The notes beneath the pieces were generated by a model. The model made no database searches. It saw only the letters and a program-made list of their open reading frames with translations, and was not told the origin of the DNA. Source: an uncultured Fretibacterium sp. (GTDB taxonomy: Bacteria; Synergistota; Synergistia; Synergistales; Aminobacteriaceae). Taken from it: DNA of 42,532 nt. Every line of letters starts with the position of its first letter. Position 1 is the stretch's first letter. The DNA lies in contig CALCEM010000031.1 of the NCBI GenBank assembly GCA_937900285.1, positions 1-42,532 of the forward strand, read 5' to 3'. A program made the translations under genes and the position numbers. Shown here piece by piece: positions 16,026 to 24,725 of the stretch.

Positions 16026-16070
16026 CAAAAAAAATCCCTCCCGCTTAAAAAAATTTATTCTGGAAGGGAT
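16026..16070 (-). terminator. Intrinsic terminator after pgi
   Basis: ATCCCTTCC (complement of 16062-16070) pairs with GGGAGGGAT (complement of 16034-16042), then TTTTTTTT on the minus strand. Confidence 0.88.
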
Positions 16071-16103
16071 CAAAATTATATTTATATTTAATATTTTTAA
16101 ATT

Positions 16104-17417
16104 CTAATATCCGGGCTTGCCTAATAATTTAAACATGTTCTTTTTGTAAAATTCTACGCCAGGCTGATCAAATGGGTTAATGCCGTTCATGTATCCGCTG
16201 ATCGCTACAGCATACTCAAAGAAATAAAATAATTGTCCGAGTGAAAATTCATTTTGTTCGGGCATGTTCACCATTAAATTCGGAACTCCGCCGGCAACAT
16301 GTGCATTAATTGTCCCCTTCATTGCGCAGTGGTTTACGTAATTCATAGTTTTACCAGCTAAATAATTTAATCCGTCAGAATCATTCTCCTGAGCTTTTAA
16401 CTCAAAATCCTGTCTCGGCGTTTCAAGATTTATAACTGTCTCGAACATTATCCGGCTTCCATCTTGAATAAATTGCCCCATCGAATGTAAATCCGTCGTC
16501 AAATCAACTGATGCCGGCATAATTCCTTTTTTGTCCTTGCCTTCACTCTCGCCAAATAACTGCTTCCACCATTCTGAAACATAATGCAAACTCGGCTCGT
16601 AATTCGCTAAAAATTCAACGTTACGGCCTTTACGCATTAAAATATTTCTTAACGCTGCGTATTTTAATGACGGGTTATCATCATAATTATTATTTAATGC
16701 TGTTTCCCTGAATGATGCTGCTCCCTCCATTAATTTATTTATATCTGCTCCGCTTACTGCTATTGGCAATAATCCGACAGGCGTTAAAACCGAAAATCTT
16801 CCGCCAACATCATCAGGAATTACAAAACATTCATAACCCTCTGCATCAGATAAATTTTTTAATGCTCCGCGCGCTTTATCTGTAGTCGAGTAAATTCTTT
16901 TGGCTGCACCTTCTCGCCCATATTTCTTAATTAATAATTCCTGAAAAATTCTAAACGCAATAGCTGTCTCGGTTGTCGTTCCGGATTTTGAAATTACATT
17001 GATCGAAAAATCTTTATTGCCTAATACATCAATTACATCACGAATATACGTCCCGTTCATGCTGTTTCCAGCGTAATAAATTTGCGGAGTCTTGCGGGCC
17101 TCTTTGGTCATCTCGTTATAAAATCCATGACGTAAAAATTCAGTCGCAGCCCTCGCACCTAAATACGATCCGCCGATCCCTAAAACAATTAACACATCCG
17201 AATCACTTTGAATTTTCTCAGCAGCTTTTTTAATTCTCTCAAATTCGGACTTGTCATAATTTACAGGCAAATCCAACCAGCCTAAAAAATCATTCCCCTC
17301 GCCTTTACGAGATTTTAATTTTTCATCGGCACTCAAAACAGCAGTTTTTATACTTGATATTTCGTGATCCGCTACAAATTCCGAAGCATTACTATAATCA
17401 AACGTTAAATTTTTCAT
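16104..17417 (-). CDS. pgi: Glucose-6-phosphate isomerase
   Basis: A 437-residue isomerase that interconverts glucose 6-phosphate and fructose 6-phosphate; the length is that of the compact Gram-positive/Thermotoga-type enzymes rather than the 550-residue form. Sugar-phosphate-binding motifs are GIGGSYLGARA, VISKSGTTTETA and the family signature GGRFSVLTPVGLLP; the C-terminal half contains the active-site region with NPFDQPGVEFYKK. GGGAGG lies about 16 bases before the ATG. It sits between the STAS-pseudokinase genes and the NSS transporter on the same strand with its own terminator; a functional link to the signalling genes is not evident. Confidence 0.97.
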   Translation of the reverse strand: MKNLTFDYSNASEFVADHEISSIKTAVLSADEKLKSRKGEGNDFLGWLDLPVNYDKSEFERIKKAAEKIQSDSDVLIVLGIGGSYLGARAATEFLRHGFYNEMTKEARKTPQIYYAGNSMNGTYIRDVIDVLGNKDFSINVISKSGTTTETAIAFRIFQELLIKKYGREGAAKRIYSTTDKARGALKNLSDAEGYECFVIPDDVGGRFSVLTPVGLLPIAVSGADINKLMEGAASFRETALNNNYDDNPSLKYAALRNILMRKGRNVEFLANYEPSLHYVSEWWKQLFGESEGKDKKGIMPASVDLTTDLHSMGQFIQDGSRIMFETVINLETPRQDFELKAQENDSDGLNYLAGKTMNYVNHCAMKGTINAHVAGGVPNLMVNMPEQNEFSLGQLFYFFEYAVAISGYMNGINPFDQPGVEFYKKNMFKLLGKPGY

Positions 17418-17521
17418 GATTATTAAAATTAAGCCTCCCGAAATTTCTATTTTTATTAACTCCTAAATTATAAATGCGCGTAAATTTTCGGCCATGTTAT
17501 TTTTATTGATTTTATTTTATT

Positions 17522-18745
17522 TTATTTATTTATTTGCTCTTGAGCCTTTTCTGTTTCTTCGTCATCTTTTGGGCTTAAATTAGACAGAACGTTTATTACA
17601 TTTTCTGCAACCGGAAATAAATCACGGCGCGATAATGCTATAAATTTTTCCGTTAGATCCTCGCCCAATCCAAACATTACCGGGAATAATACTAAATTTA
17701 AAAGTCCAACTGCATGTATAAACGGAAGCATTTTTTTATATTTAAAACTGTCGCCGGCATAACTCTGCAAAATCATTTGACATAATTGCTTCGCGTCATC
17801 TGCTTCAATTCCCGTTAAAGGTTTCGCCAAAAATTCTCCGCATAATATATGCGTCATGTAAATTACTCCGAGATCAAATAAATAATTTCCACGCGCAAGC
17901 CACATAAATCCGCCGGCCATGCAGTGATCCCCGTGAACAAATGCATATCTTGAACTAAAATTCCCGTGTATCATGTAATCACTCTCAGGAATTAAATTAA
18001 TAATGTCTATTAATTGCCCTATTTCTTTAGTATGCAGATATTTTGCGGCTTTATTTATATTTTCATGGCCTAATACATTTATATCGGGCAAATCTTCGGG
18101 ATTAACTTTCACCGAATGAATTTTTTTCAGCAATTGCCCCATTAACATTCCGCATTTTGTAATATTCACAGGCGATTCTCTTATTAAACTCGAAACACTC
18201 CGGGAATTACTTAATTCACCCGCTAAACCGTAAAAACCATTACACCTAACAATTTCATACGATAATAAAGACGGCACTCCATATTTTAAAGCTACACGAC
18301 CCCGGCGGCGTTCGCAAATAACTTGTTCCGCGCTCGTATCATCAGCATAAACTTTTAAAATTTTATCGTTGCCCAATTTATATATTCTCGTCGTCCCAAA
18401 ATGCCCGATTAAATCATTTTCGCTCACTTGAACATCTTTTATAACTTCGGAAATTCTGAATAAATCAGCCATTCCAGAAGCGTTAATATTTTCCATCACA
18501 TCTGAAGGCACGTTACAAAGCGTTACAGGACGTTTTTCACCGCGCTGAAGTTCAAGCAATGCCTGTAAGCCTGGCCCGGAAATTTTTTCTGTTTCTGACA
18601 GATCTATTTTTAATAGCTTCTCTGGATTTTTTTGACGGGCTTCAATTAATTTTTTGGCAAACTCATCAGCGTTATCAGGATTTATGCTGCCTTTTACTTT
18701 TAAAATTAAATAATCATCGTCAATTTGCGAAATTACTCCTAACAT
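17522..18745 (-). CDS. STAS domain fused to an apparently inactive kinase-like (TIGR02172/APH-fold) domain, copy 1
   Basis: 407 residues. Residues 1 to about 105 form a STAS domain in which the phospho-acceptor loop reads EKISGPGLQALL; the acceptor Ser of SpoIIAA corresponds to G57, so it probably cannot be phosphorylated there. Residues about 110-390 form an aminoglycoside-phosphotransferase-like fold of the TIGR02172 type, with a nucleotide-lobe lysine candidate in DKILKVY (K131). The catalytic HGD is HGN (260-262), and the metal-binding Asp before the FDLG motif is replaced by G279. It therefore looks like a pseudokinase. AGAGGGGG lies 6 bases before the ATG. It directly follows its paralogue (18783-19970) in the same operon. 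Confidence 0.82.
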   Translation of the reverse strand: MLGVISQIDDDYLILKVKGSINPDNADEFAKKLIEARQKNPEKLLKIDLSETEKISGPGLQALLELQRGEKRPVTLCNVPSDVMENINASGMADLFRISEVIKDVQVSENDLIGHFGTTRIYKLGNDKILKVYADDTSAEQVICERRRGRVALKYGVPSLLSYEIVRCNGFYGLAGELSNSRSVSSLIRESPVNITKCGMLMGQLLKKIHSVKVNPEDLPDINVLGHENINKAAKYLHTKEIGQLIDIINLIPESDYMIHGNFSSRYAFVHGDHCMAGGFMWLARGNYLFDLGVIYMTHILCGEFLAKPLTGIEADDAKQLCQMILQSYAGDSFKYKKMLPFIHAVGLLNLVLFPVMFGLGEDLTEKFIALSRRDLFPVAENVINVLSNLSPKDDEETEKAQEQINK

Positions 18746-18782
18746 GAAAAGCCCCCTCTTATCTTAATATTAAAATTATAAA

Positions 18783-19970
18783 TTACGTTATATCTTTTGA
18801 TAAAGCATTTGTTAAACTTCTGACAGCCGGAAATACATCTCGACGAGCCTTTTTTATAAATTTTTCGATCATTTCTTCTTCCATCGGATAACTGGCAGGA
18901 GCTAAAGCAGAACGCAACATCGAAGCCGCCCTAATCGAATCAGTAGAGGCTATTACTTTAGCTTCATCATCGTCGTAATATGCCCGTATTAAATTGCGCC
19001 ACAAAATATTTGCCTGCATTACATCAAGTTCGCTGGCTATCTCGCTCATTAATTTAGCTTCGCCCATGTGAAACATGTAACACGTTCCCAAATCATATAA
19101 AGCATTTCCGCAACTTAAACCGCTCATATTTAACACCATCGCCTCATCACCGCGTATAAAAACATTTTTCGCCGTGAAATTTCCATAAACAAAATTATTG
19201 CCTACTGGAACGGAATTTATTAATTCAAGTAAAATTTTTACTTCATGCGGATAATAATATTTTGACATCTTCTGCGCCCATTCTATATATATATTACGAG
19301 TTTGGGGCAATGCATCAGGCTCCGGCGTTGAGCTGTGAATAATTTTTAATAATTTTCCCATTGCAACACTGCACGTTCTCATGTTTCGCGGTGAAGCCTT
19401 CATTAAAACCGGTGCGTTTTTCGCCTGAATCATTTCGTATAACATTCCGTAACAATTATTACATTTTACAATATCATAAGCGATCAGCGTGGGAATTCCT
19501 GCGAGTAATGCAGCCTGAGCATTTTTGCGCTCCCGTTCGACTGCTTCAAGAGGGGTCTCGCTCCAAAAAACTTTTAAAATTGTATCGCTCTCCATCTGGT
19601 AAAAACTTACATTGCCGTTTTTGCCCAAAAATTCGCCCTCTGTTCCTGTAATATCCCTCAATGCCCGCGTAACATCAAATATTTGAATAAAACCTGTTAC
19701 CTCTAATACGCTGCTTACATCCCTGTTTACTTCGATTAATTTTAACGGATAATTTTCACGCTTCTTCAACGTTAATAAAACTCTTAAGCCGGCGCTGGAA
19801 ATATATTCAAGTCCGCTGCAGTCCAAAATTACATCGCCTTCAGGATGCTGCTGCCTCAACATTTTTATAGAGTTTGCAAAATCGTTTGCGTTTCCCGAAT
19901 CAATCCGGCCTAAAATTCCTATTCTTAAATTTTCAGGATCGGGCATAGCAATAACGTTACATCTCTCCAT
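18783..19970 (-). CDS. STAS domain fused to an apparently inactive kinase-like (TIGR02172/APH-fold) domain, copy 2
   Basis: 395 residues, the same architecture as the next gene. STAS domain 1 to about 105 keeps the acceptor loop EYISSAGLRVLL (S59), so it could be a phosphatase/kinase substrate. The kinase-like domain (about 110-390) has DTILKVF (K133) but the catalytic loop is YGNFTAKN (N264 in place of Asp; loop N269 kept), and the metal-binding Asp is N281 in VLNMSGL. Both changes predict loss of phosphotransfer. GGAGA lies about 15 bases before the ATG. It lies 35 bases downstream of the large PP2C gene, whose product is the obvious candidate to dephosphorylate the STAS domain. Confidence 0.82.
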   Translation of the reverse strand: MERCNVIAMPDPENLRIGILGRIDSGNANDFANSIKMLRQQHPEGDVILDCSGLEYISSAGLRVLLTLKKRENYPLKLIEVNRDVSSVLEVTGFIQIFDVTRALRDITGTEGEFLGKNGNVSFYQMESDTILKVFWSETPLEAVERERKNAQAALLAGIPTLIAYDIVKCNNCYGMLYEMIQAKNAPVLMKASPRNMRTCSVAMGKLLKIIHSSTPEPDALPQTRNIYIEWAQKMSKYYYPHEVKILLELINSVPVGNNFVYGNFTAKNVFIRGDEAMVLNMSGLSCGNALYDLGTCYMFHMGEAKLMSEIASELDVMQANILWRNLIRAYYDDDEAKVIASTDSIRAASMLRSALAPASYPMEEEMIEKFIKKARRDVFPAVRSLTNALSKDIT

Positions 19971-20005
19971 TTTTTTTATATTCGTCTCCTTTCCTGAAAT
20001 TAATT

Positions 20006-22426
20006 TTAAAATGTTTTCTTAATCGTTAAAATATTTTCGCCGTCATCATATTTATAAGTCATTTCGTCCATTGATTTTTTTACGATATAAATCCCCAGTC
20101 CTCCGATCGATCTGTCTTCAGCCGGTAAAGTTACATCGGGATCGGGACGCGCTAAAGGATCAAACGGCATACCGCGATCACAAAAAGTTATAAACACGCA
20201 GTCATCTTTTATTTCAACTTCAACACCGGCATAATTTGAACCTGAATAATGTGCGATATTTACAAATAATTCTTCAACTGCTACATCAATTTGAACCTGC
20301 GTTTTTGGCGGACAGCCGTTATTTTCTAAAAATCCGTCCACAAATTCTAAAACTTCATCGAGCGATTTTAATTTAGCTTCAACTATTAATTTATTGATCC
20401 CCACGAAATTTTTTCTCTCCCCTTCTCCAAAATATTTAACGCATAACATAGTGACATCATCAAATTGAGGCGCATCCCCCGTAAATTCATCGACAGAATG
20501 TTTCACAATTGATAATATTTCTACTGCGTGAACATCTCCAGCTCCGTCCAGTGCTGCTAACATTCTTTCAATTCCGAACGGCTTATTAAATTTATTCATG
20601 GCTTCCGGAACTCCGTCAGTATATAAATATAATGTATCGCCGGGATTTAAAATTAATTTATACTCAAAAAATTTTATCCCTTCCATTACTGCAACTGCTG
20701 GACTCTGAACACCGTGTATTAAATTAAATTCTCCGTTTGAATGTTTTACGGCTGGATATTCATGGCCGGCATTCGAAGCGATTATTTTACCAGTTGAAAT
20801 TTCTAAAATCCCCAGCCACACCGTTACAAAAATATCTGTTTCGTTACTTTCGCATAATTGTTTATTTACGTCCGTTAAAATTTCGCTTGGGTGTCCTCCT
20901 AATTGAGCGCGGTTTTTAATTAAAGTTTTAGCATTTACCATAAACAGAGCCGCCGGGATTCCTTTTCCTGAAACATCGGCCATGACCAGCGCCAAATGAT
21001 TTTCATCGATCAGGAAAAAGTCATAAAAATCTCCGCCCACTTCTTTAGCTGGGGTCATGTTCGCATAAATTTCAAGTTCGTTGCGCGATACATCTTTAAA
21101 ATTTTCCGGTAACATATGCGCCTGAATCTTAGCGGCGACATCAAGCTCGGCTTTTATTCTTTCTTTATCGGCGATGACTTGCCCGAACTCGTTTATATAT
21201 TCTTTTAGACATTCGGTCATGTGATTAAAATTTTTTGCAAGGTCGCCAATTTCGTCATCGTTATGAATTTCTGCAATATGATTAAAATCCCCATCGCTTA
21301 TTAATTCGACATCATGAATTAAAGTTTTTATTGGAGCTGTAATCTTATTTGAAAATTTGTCGGCGGCTTCAAACATCAAAATAATTATTAAAATAATTGC
21401 GACACAAAATAAAATTATTATAAAAATAATATGACGATTGACGGATTTTAACGGCATTAAAATAATATTTTCCGGGATCTTTACGCAGAACTTCCAACCG
21501 GTTTTTAAAATTGGCGCATATGCATAGTAAATCCTGTTTACCGTCAATAAAACTCCCATCTCACCTGCTAAAATTCTGCCGGCAATAAACGGACTCATAT
21601 CCCAGTCATGAAATAACGTAAGCTCTTCGCCGGAATCAGTTATTATTTTTCCGGAATTGTCAACTAAAAAAGCGTACGCTCCTTCATTTCCTGTTAAATC
21701 TATTCTTATAATTTCGTTGTATAAATCTTTTATTAAAATATCTATTGCGAAGACTCCGGCAAAATTATTTTTTTCGTCATAAAACGGTGCTGAACATGTT
21801 ATCGTCGGTCCTCTTCCGTAAGCGTCTTGATATATGTTCGAAAAAATTGCGCGCTTATAATCTCTTGCTTTCGTGTACCAGTCTTTGTCCGAAAAATCGT
21901 AATAAACATCAGAATCGCCATTATCAAACGATGCGGAATCATATGAGATCATAAAACCAGATTCGGCGGCTAAATATGATGTAGATATGACGGCTTTATG
22001 ATCTGGAATAAAGTTTTTTAAATATTTTTCGATATTTCCCAGTAAAAACATTTCGGGCATAACTGAATTTTTTTCTATGTTTTCATCTTTAAATCCCCGT
22101 TGCAAAACATATTTACCGGCATCTTCGGCGTTCATTATAGAAATTTCTACGGGCTGACAATCCTGACTGTTAATATAAATTTCATGTATGCATCTGGTTA
22201 TATATTCTGAGTAATCAGCGTAAAAATTTAATTTTGAATATGCAAATTCAGCGCGGCTCGTCACTAAATTTCTTAAATTTTTTTCCATCTGGTTAATCAG
22301 TGCGCGTTCTCCGTCATCATGAATCATCACCATGCTGATAAAAGCTGCAATAGAAATTATTACAGATGACACGACAGAAATAATTAAAATTAATAATTGA
22401 ACCTGTTGTTTAATTGGTTTGCGCAT
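20006..22426 (-). CDS. Cache-HAMP-PP2C (SpoIIE-type) phosphatase with RsbW-like ATPase domain
   Basis: 806 residues: transmembrane helix about 10-34, extracytoplasmic sensor about 40-330 of double-Cache type (DKDWYTKARDYKR at 180-192, then GPTITCSAPFYDEKNNFAGV), second helix about 332-353, HAMP about 355-410, PP2C domain about 430-668 with metal Asp residues in GGDFYD (D466), MADVSGKG (D484), YTDGV (D604) and DDVTM (D656/D657), and a C-terminal HATPase domain about 675-806 with N-box VEELFVNI (E718, E719, N723) and GGLGIY (775-780). An external ligand probably sets phosphatase activity on STAS partners. It is a close paralogue of the 12641-14119 product, but with a full external sensor. It follows the 22447-23079 gene by 20 bases. 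Confidence 0.92.
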   Translation of the reverse strand: MRKPIKQQVQLLILIISVVSSVIISIAAFISMVMIHDDGERALINQMEKNLRNLVTSRAEFAYSKLNFYADYSEYITRCIHEIYINSQDCQPVEISIMNAEDAGKYVLQRGFKDENIEKNSVMPEMFLLGNIEKYLKNFIPDHKAVISTSYLAAESGFMISYDSASFDNGDSDVYYDFSDKDWYTKARDYKRAIFSNIYQDAYGRGPTITCSAPFYDEKNNFAGVFAIDILIKDLYNEIIRIDLTGNEGAYAFLVDNSGKIITDSGEELTLFHDWDMSPFIAGRILAGEMGVLLTVNRIYYAYAPILKTGWKFCVKIPENIILMPLKSVNRHIIFIIILFCVAIILIIILMFEAADKFSNKITAPIKTLIHDVELISDGDFNHIAEIHNDDEIGDLAKNFNHMTECLKEYINEFGQVIADKERIKAELDVAAKIQAHMLPENFKDVSRNELEIYANMTPAKEVGGDFYDFFLIDENHLALVMADVSGKGIPAALFMVNAKTLIKNRAQLGGHPSEILTDVNKQLCESNETDIFVTVWLGILEISTGKIIASNAGHEYPAVKHSNGEFNLIHGVQSPAVAVMEGIKFFEYKLILNPGDTLYLYTDGVPEAMNKFNKPFGIERMLAALDGAGDVHAVEILSIVKHSVDEFTGDAPQFDDVTMLCVKYFGEGERKNFVGINKLIVEAKLKSLDEVLEFVDGFLENNGCPPKTQVQIDVAVEELFVNIAHYSGSNYAGVEVEIKDDCVFITFCDRGMPFDPLARPDPDVTLPAEDRSIGGLGIYIVKKSMDEMTYKYDDGENILTIKKTF

Positions 22427-22446
22427 ATATTTTTAATATTTATCAT

Positions 22447-23079
22447 TTAAATTTTCTTTTCGATTATCAAATTAACGCGATTATTTTTTACGCCGACTTT
22501 AACTTCATCTGCAATATTTGCAATAATTGAGCGTTCTAATTCGTCATATGCTTCAGTTGCGATATTATCATTATTATTTTTCTGGTCGTCTATTACGTTT
22601 TTATATTTATTCATTGACCAGGTGTAAACGGCCTGTGAAATTTCGGAATTTGTTAAGCCCATCACGCCAAAATCTAAAAGCCCGGAGCCGTATTGAGCCT
22701 GTAAATTTAGGCTTTCGTTTACGTGATATAAACCGTACTCGACTATCTCGCGAATTTTTTCCATTATGCCATTTACTGCGATATTTTTGCCTTTGGTTGA
22801 AGCTGATAATAATTCTTGTTTTGCGTCAAAATCAATATTTGCGCTCGCGTCCAGATTGAACGTACATAAATTATTATTTTCGTCAAATTCGATCCAGTAT
22901 TCTGCGTTAAAATTTCCCGTAATAGCTTCAAGCATTGAGAACATTTCTTCAGCCAGTAATCTGACATGAAAATATTTTTTCCCTTCGAGCTTCAAACTTT
23001 TAGCAAAATCTTCAGTTAAATTAATAGCGTTGTTAAAACCTTCGTTGCCATTAGAAATTTTTATTTTTTCAGTAATCAT
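22447..23079 (-). CDS. Divergent HATPase-like (anti-sigma type) protein without N-box Asn
   Basis: 210 residues, the first gene of the operon with the Cache-PP2C protein. The region 1 to about 75 resembles the start of RsbW/SpoIIAB-like domains, with VRLLAEEMFSML in the N-box position. The Mg-ATP-binding Asn is replaced by M49 (E44 and E45 kept), and no DxGxG box or glycine-rich G2 loop is visible afterwards, only DASANIDFDAK at the place of G1. The last part (about 120-195) is a helical region specific to this protein. It may bind STAS partners without ATP turnover. Assignment to the GHKL fold rests on weak similarity and on context. Confidence 0.55.
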   Translation of the reverse strand: MITEKIKISNGNEGFNNAINLTEDFAKSLKLEGKKYFHVRLLAEEMFSMLEAITGNFNAEYWIEFDENNNLCTFNLDASANIDFDAKQELLSASTKGKNIAVNGIMEKIREIVEYGLYHVNESLNLQAQYGSGLLDFGVMGLTNSEISQAVYTWSMNKYKNVIDDQKNNNDNIATEAYDELERSIIANIADEVKVGVKNNRVNLIIEKKI

Positions 23080-23121
23080 TAAATTTTCACCAGAATTTAT
23101 TTAATTTAAAATATTTTAGAT

Positions 23122-23127
23122 TATAAT
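23122..23127 (+). promoter_or_regulatory. Putative -10 box for the cbi operon
   Basis: TATAAT lies 45 bases before the cbiG start, in the 92-base gap between divergent genes. No good -35 is seen. The gap is too short for a cobalamin riboswitch. Confidence 0.3.
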
Positions 23128-23171
23128 GTACAAGATTAAAAATTTTTGAAAGTATTTTACGCATTTTTATC

Positions 23172-24101
23172 ATGAAAATTTTTATAATAGCCTTCACAAA
23201 TAGCGCATTAAATCTCGCGAAGTTCTTAAATAATTATTTGAACGCAGAAATTTATTTTAAGCCGAAAAATTTATATGAACTTACCGGGAAAATTTTTACA
23301 GATTCTGACGCAATAATTTTTATTTCAGCTTGCGGGATCGCCGTCAGAGCAATTTCAAAATATATTAACTCAAAATTAACTGATCCTGCCGTTATAGTAA
23401 TCGATGAAAAAGCAAATTATGTAATACCAATTTTATCCGGACATATCGGCGGAGCTAATGAACTCGCTAGAAATATCGCAAAAATTTTAAACGCTCAACC
23501 AGTCATAACAACCGCAACGGACTTAAATAATTTAATTGCTGTCGACGAATGGGCAGTAAATAATAATTGTAATATCGAAAATCCAGAATTAATTAAAAAT
23601 ATTTCAGGCGCATTACTCGAAAATAAAAATAAAAATAAAAATTTAAAAATCGGAGTTGCCGTAACCGAACAAAATATTAATTTAAAAGATTTATGGCCCG
23701 TCACGTTAATTTTAAGACCAAAAAATTTAATACTAGGAGCAGGCTGCAAAAAAAATATTGATCCCGATTTATTTGAAAATTCTGCGTTAAAATTTCTGGA
23801 AAATTCCGGCGTGTCGTATTTGAGTTTAAAAATATTGGCCTCGATCGATATAAAGAAACATGAACCGGCCATGATAAATTTTGCACGTAAATATAAAATT
23901 GATTTCGTTACGTTTTCTGCTGATGAATTAAATAATTTAAATGGAAGTTTTACGGATTCTGAACGAGTTAAAAATTTTATTGGTGTCGGAAATGTCTGCG
24001 AACGTTCTGCGATTTTGGCGGCTGGAAATAAAGCGGCGTTATTGCGCAGTAAATTTATAATTAATAATATTACGTTTGCTTTGGCCAGAGGTGAATTTTA
24101 A
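23172..24101 (+). CDS. cbiG: Cobalt-precorrin-5A hydrolase
   Basis: A 309-residue enzyme of oxygen-independent cobalamin synthesis; it opens the lactone ring of cobalt-precorrin-5A and releases acetaldehyde. Visible motifs are FISACGIAVRAISKYI and VIPILSGHIGGANELAR (N-terminal domain, 50-110), then TTATDLNNLIAVDEWA in the middle, and the C-terminal domain with LGAGCKKN and GVGNVCERSAILAAG. It is the first of four genes in a tight operon (3 bases before cbiC). The encoded protein is rich in Asn, Ile and Lys, as are its neighbours, which matches the low G+C of the window rather than suggesting transfer. Confidence 0.93.
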   Translation: MKIFIIAFTNSALNLAKFLNNYLNAEIYFKPKNLYELTGKIFTDSDAIIFISACGIAVRAISKYINSKLTDPAVIVIDEKANYVIPILSGHIGGANELARNIAKILNAQPVITTATDLNNLIAVDEWAVNNNCNIENPELIKNISGALLENKNKNKNLKIGVAVTEQNINLKDLWPVTLILRPKNLILGAGCKKNIDPDLFENSALKFLENSGVSYLSLKILASIDIKKHEPAMINFARKYKIDFVTFSADELNNLNGSFTDSERVKNFIGVGNVCERSAILAAGNKAALLRSKFIINNITFALARGEF

Positions 24102-24104
24102 AAA

Positions 24105-24725
24105 TTGATTACTGATCCCGTTGAAATTGAAAAAATGAGCTTGAAAATTATTCAGGACAAAATTATTTATAATGGTCAGCCCGAAAATTTAAATATTATT
24201 AAACGCGTTATACATGCCAGCGCTGATTTTGATTATTTAAATAATTTATATTTTTCCGGTGATGCCGTGAATATTACAAAAAGTTTTTTGCGCGATGACC
24301 AAAATAAATATAAATATATAATCGTTGATACTAAAATGTTATATTCCGGAATTAATAAAAATGCCGCAGAAAAATTTAATATTAAAATAATTCCGCCAGA
24401 TGAAAATTTAAACGACGAAGCTAAATTAAAAAATACGACCAGAGCAATTATAAATATTGAGAGAATGTGCGAAAAATTTAAGGATAATGCAATTTATGTA
24501 ATAGGTAATGCCCCGACTGCCTTAATAAAATTATGCGAACTAGTAAAATTAAATGTCGTCAAGCCCGAATTAATAATTGGTGTGCCGGTCGGTTTCGTGA
24601 ATGTAATTGAGTCAAAAAATTTATTGTATTCGCTCGAAAATATAAATAAAATTATCGCGTTCGGAAATAAAGGCGGCTCGACCATAGCCTGCGCAATAAT
24701 TAACGCATTGTTATATGACTTGTAA
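24105..24725 (+). CDS. cbiC: Cobalt-precorrin-8 methylmutase
   Basis: A 206-residue mutase that moves a methyl group from C11 to C12 to give cobyrinate. The conserved catalytic His is H37 in RVIHASADFDY, followed by GDAV and the C-terminal VIGNAPTALIKL and PELIIGVPVGFVN motifs. A TTG start at 24105 is preferred because it gives the usual N-terminus (MITDPVEIEKMS), lies 3 bases after the cbiG stop, and has GAGGTGAA about 8 bases upstream. The end overlaps the start of cbiD by 11 bases, indicating translational coupling. Confidence 0.93.
   Translation: MITDPVEIEKMSLKIIQDKIIYNGQPENLNIIKRVIHASADFDYLNNLYFSGDAVNITKSFLRDDQNKYKYIIVDTKMLYSGINKNAAEKFNIKIIPPDENLNDEAKLKNTTRAIINIERMCEKFKDNAIYVIGNAPTALIKLCELVKLNVVKPELIIGVPVGFVNVIESKNLLYSLENINKIIAFGNKGGSTIACAIINALLYDL

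Noticed and set aside
17505..17530. TTTATTTATTT tracts at many gene ends as a specific element
   Set aside because: They coincide with stop codons followed by A-rich sequence (TAAATAAATAA) and are most simply the low-complexity background of an AT-rich genome.
23080..23171. Cobalamin riboswitch ahead of cbiG
   Set aside because: The gap between the divergent genes is only 92 bases, AT-rich, with no B12-box-like conserved core; too short for this riboswitch.
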